A stretch of DNA of 64,000 nt from Leucaena leucocephala (taxonomy: Eukaryota > Streptophyta > Magnoliopsida > Fabales > Fabaceae), in contig CM073547.1 in assembly GCA_037074615.1 (NCBI GenBank), forward strand, positions 15,220,501 to 15,284,500, written 5' to 3'. A program made the translations under genes and the position numbers. Of the stretch, positions 61,027-64,000 are shown piece after piece (the stretch's first letter is position 1; each line of letters begins with the position of its first letter). Under the pieces are notes generated by a model that searched no databases, was not told where the DNA came from, and saw only the letters and a program-made list of their open reading frames with translations.

Positions 61027-64000
61027 ATGCTGATATTAAAAGATTTTGGAAAGGAGGAGACCGTAGAAGAATTGTCTTTCCCAGCTGATACAGACTTCCC
61101 CAACGAGAAACATACTCACCCGCTAACAAAATATAACCCTGCCAATTGGGCGTAGAAATATACCCACGAAATCGATCCCCTAAATATCAAAGGTCTCACT
61201 GAAGAAATCAAGCGCCGGTGAGGCGTCTCTTTCCTCTGACAGTTTTCCCCCAACCTCTGACATGGGTTGCAGGCCCCACACAAGGCATGGGCGTACTTGC
61301 ATTACCTACACTAGAAGAAACCATAATCCAACACCTGCCTTAAGGTCAGTATACGCTCAAAGCGCCCTCCACACACAAAAGTCAGTCGAGCCTCAAAGAT
61401 GAACCTTGTCCTGTCATTCGGGACCCAACTTCTAGGAGTTATGTCAGCCGATGTGCTCCACAGGCACGGGGCATCCCTGAAATAGTACACAGACTCTGCC
61501 TTGAGCTCCTGAACATGCGCAAGTTATAGGTGAGAAGGAGTAAATCCAGTTAGAAAGTCAATGGCCATAGTAGTAAACCCGGGATCAGAAAAGTGAACAA
61601 CATGTAAGGAGGCATAAGGAAAGGAATCGCGCATGACTGATCAGTCAGTTACGCCTTTGCTTCGTGGCGAAAATAACTTAGATGGTCAGTCACTAAGCTT
61701 ACCTTTCCAGCTTACTATCCGTCTCATTGTCAAACTCCTGTAACAAGAGCATCCCTCATATAAACTAGGCTTCGATTCTGTGTTGGAATGCTTCAATATA
61801 TTCTGCTAGACACTCTTAATTTCCCCATAATATCCTTCAGAGACAACAAGAGTTTGAGGATGCTGGGGAGTAGACACTTTGTGGCTAATGCAATACTTTC
61901 ATGGCAAGTTACAGGGCAACTTGTTCCAAATATAGGTCCCTTGTTCACTATTAATAGCCTTTGGTTCTCCAAATCTAATGCTGATATTAATAGACTTTAG
62001 AAAGGAGGAGACCGTAGAAGCATCGTCTTTCCCAGCTGATGCAGACTCCCCCAACGAGAAACATAGTCAACCGCGAACAAAATATAACCCTGCCAATTGG
62101 GCGTAGAAATATACCCACGAAATCGATCCCCCAAATATCAAAGGTCTCACTAAAGAAATCAAGCGCCGGTGAGGCGTCTCTTTCCTCTCACAGTTTCCCC
62201 CAACCTCTAACATGGGTTGCAGACCCCACACAAGGCATGTGCGTACTTGCATTACCTACACTAGAAGAAACCATAATCCAACACCTGCCTTAAGGTCAGT
62301 ATACGCTCAAAGCGCCCTCCACACACAAAAGTCAGCTGAGCCTCAAAGATGAACCTTGTCCTGTCATTCGGGACCCAACTTCTAGGAGTTATGTCAGCCG
62401 ATGTGCTCCACAGGCACGGGGCATCCCTGAAATAGTACACAGACTCTGCCTCGAGCTCCTGAACATGCGCAAGTTATAGGTGAGAAGGAATAAATCCAGT
62501 TAGAAAGTCAATGGCCATAGTAGTAAACCCGGGATCAGAAAAGTGAACATAATGTAAGGAGGCATAAGGAAAGGAATCGCGCATGACTGATCAGTCAGTT
62601 ACGCCTTTGCTTCGTGGGGAAAATAACTGAGATGGTCAGTCACTAAGCTTACCTTTCCAGCTTACTATCCGTCTCATTGTCAAACTCCTGTAACAAGAGC
62701 ATCCCTCATATAAACTAGGCTTCGATTCTGTGTTGGAATGCTTCAATATATTCTGCTAGACACTCTTAATTTCCCCATAATATCCTTCAGAGACAACAAG
62801 AGTTTGAGGATGCTGGGGAGTAGACACTTTGTGGCTAATGCAATACTTTCATGGCAAGTTACAGGGCAACTTGTTCCAAATATAGGTCCCTTGTTCACTA
62901 TTAATAGCCTTTGGTTCTCCAAATCTAATGCTGATATTAATAGACTTTAGAAAGGAGGAGACCGTAGAAGCATCGTCTTTCCCAGCTGATGCAGACTCCC
63001 CCAACGAGAAACATAGTCAACCGCGAACAAAATATAACCCTGCCAATTGGGCGTAGAAATATACCCACGAAATCGATCCCCCAAATATCAAAGGTCACAC
63101 CAAAGAAATCAAGCGCCGGTGAGGCGTCTCTTTCCTCTCACAGTTTCCCCCTAACCTCTGACATGGGTCACAGGCCCCACACAAGGCATGCGCGTACTTG
63201 CATTACCCAAACTAGAAGAAACCATAATCCAACACCTCCCTTAAGGTCAGTATACGCTCAAAGCGCCCTCCACACACAAAAGTCTGCCGATCCTCAAAGA
63301 TGAACCTTGCATAATCTAGGGCCAGATTCTTTGTTGACGGCTTCGCTATATTCAAGAAGATGCTTTTAATTTCCCCATTAACAAGAGTTTGAGGATGCTG
63401 CAGAGTAGAGACTTTGTGGCTAACGCAATACTTTCACGGTAAGTTCCAGGGCAACTTGTTCCCAATATAGGTCCCTTGTTCACTATTAATAGCCTTTGGT
63501 TCTCCAAATCTAATGCTGATATTAAAAGATTTTAGAAAGGAGGAGACCGTAGAAGAATTGTCTTTCCCAGCTGATGCAGTCTCCCCCAACGAGAAACATA
63601 CTCACCCGCTAACAAAATATAACCCATCCAATCGGGTGTTGACATATACCCACGAAATCGATCCCCTAAATATCAAAGGTCTCACTAAAGAAATCAAGCG
63701 CCGGTGAGGCATCTCTTTCCTCTGACAGTTTCCCCCAACCTCTGACATGGGTTGCAGGCCCCACACAAGGCATGTGCGTACTTGCATTACCTACACTAGA
63801 AGAAACCATAATCCAACACCTGCCTTAAGGTCAGTATACGCTCAAAGTGCCCTCCACACACAAAAGTCAGCCGAGCCTCAAAGATGAACCTTGTCCTGTC
63901 ATTCGGGACCCAACTTCTAGGAGTTATGTCAGCCGATGTGCTCCACAGGCACGGGGCATCCCTGAAATAGTACACAGACTCTGCCTTGAGCTCCTGAACA
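61027..64000. repeat. Region V: A', solo A', B and partial A' at right edge
   Basis: A' (61027-61977, 951 bp), a second A' (61978-62927, 950 bp), B (62928-63512, 585 bp) and a truncated period from 63513. The second A' has an A-type anchor but CAAGCGCCGG, so its switch to B-type lies before about 62170. The B at 62928 has a region-I-like TGGGTCACAGG, unlike its neighbours. The array continues past the window. Confidence 0.9.

Larger units (their letters stand above)
20378..64000 (-). repeat. Tandem array, right arm (regions II-V)
   Basis: The same satellite continues to the right edge but is more varied than region I. Variants include 951-bp A' subunits (with a 20-bp CCGGGATCAGAAAAGTGAAC block), solo A and solo B subunits, and many single-base differences. 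Apart from repeat units and decayed minus-strand pol motifs I see nothing else here: no gene, RNA gene or second inserted element. Confidence 0.96.

Noticed and set aside
1..64000. Ribosomal DNA intergenic spacer repeats
   Set aside because: There is no rRNA gene segment and no plausible Pol I promoter; TATAGGTCCC is not a good match. The pol motifs give a better origin.
1..64000. 1503 bp = 9 x 167 bp, suggesting nucleosome phasing
   Set aside because: The other unit lengths (585, 931, 951, 1536) are not multiples of 167, and 1503 results from a 13-bp deletion. I treat it as coincidence.
1..64000. tRNA genes or tRNA-derived SINEs
   Set aside because: I saw no GGTTCRANNC B-box in a suitable context and no SINE-type A tail.

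Overview
This window is plant-type nuclear repetitive DNA. I see no intact protein-coding gene and no rRNA or tRNA gene. About 62 kb is one head-to-tail tandem array, broken once by a solo long terminal repeat (LTR) of an unrelated retrotransposon. The plant assignment is inference. It rests on the LTR architecture (about 2 kb, TG...CA ends, 5-bp target duplication, AT-rich palindromic interior) and on array motifs typical of plant Ty3/gypsy elements.

The main result is the origin of the array. Read on the minus strand, each period is a decayed piece of a Ty3/gypsy pol gene, most like the Athila branch. The order is the RNase H C-terminus (MLLLQEFD, VTDHLS), the RNase H-integrase linker (IDFLTGFIPS, KAESVYYFRDAPCLW), the integrase zinc finger (CGGRFE, CNPCQR) and the integrase core (FDIWGIDFVG, FAFDYVSRW, RFGEPRAINSEQGT, KVSTPQHPQT). 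It is a retrotransposon-derived satellite, with frameshifts, stops and damaged catalytic positions. The recurrent plus-strand 64- and 104-codon ORFs are antisense shadows.

Layout. The basic higher-order repeat (HOR) is a dimer of a long subunit A (931 bp, or 951 bp as A') and a short subunit B (about 585 bp). B looks like A with an internal deletion of about 0.33-0.35 kb. Phased on the shared ATGCTGATATTA anchor, the regions are as follows. (I) 1-20442: twelve near-identical dimers of 1503 or 1516 bp, the last split by the solo LTR at 18382-20372. (II) 20443-30873: a compound A-B-A unit of about 2446-2467 bp three times, then two 1536-bp dimers. (III) 30874-47980: a larger compound unit of 5191, 6726 and 5190 bp, each copy opening with an extra B. 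(IV) 47981-57954: more diverged dimers, with 1494- and 1514-bp forms alternating. (V) 57955-64000: 1536-bp dimers plus a solo A', with private variants.

The order of events can be read from the indels. An RNase H-integrase segment was duplicated in tandem. B arose by deletion and A'-B dimers spread. A 20-bp deletion (1516-bp form) and then a 13-bp deletion (1503-bp form) followed in regions I-II. Unequal exchange built several levels of compound repeat. A retrotransposon later inserted and collapsed to a solo LTR. Family calls come from motif recognition by eye; no database search was run.
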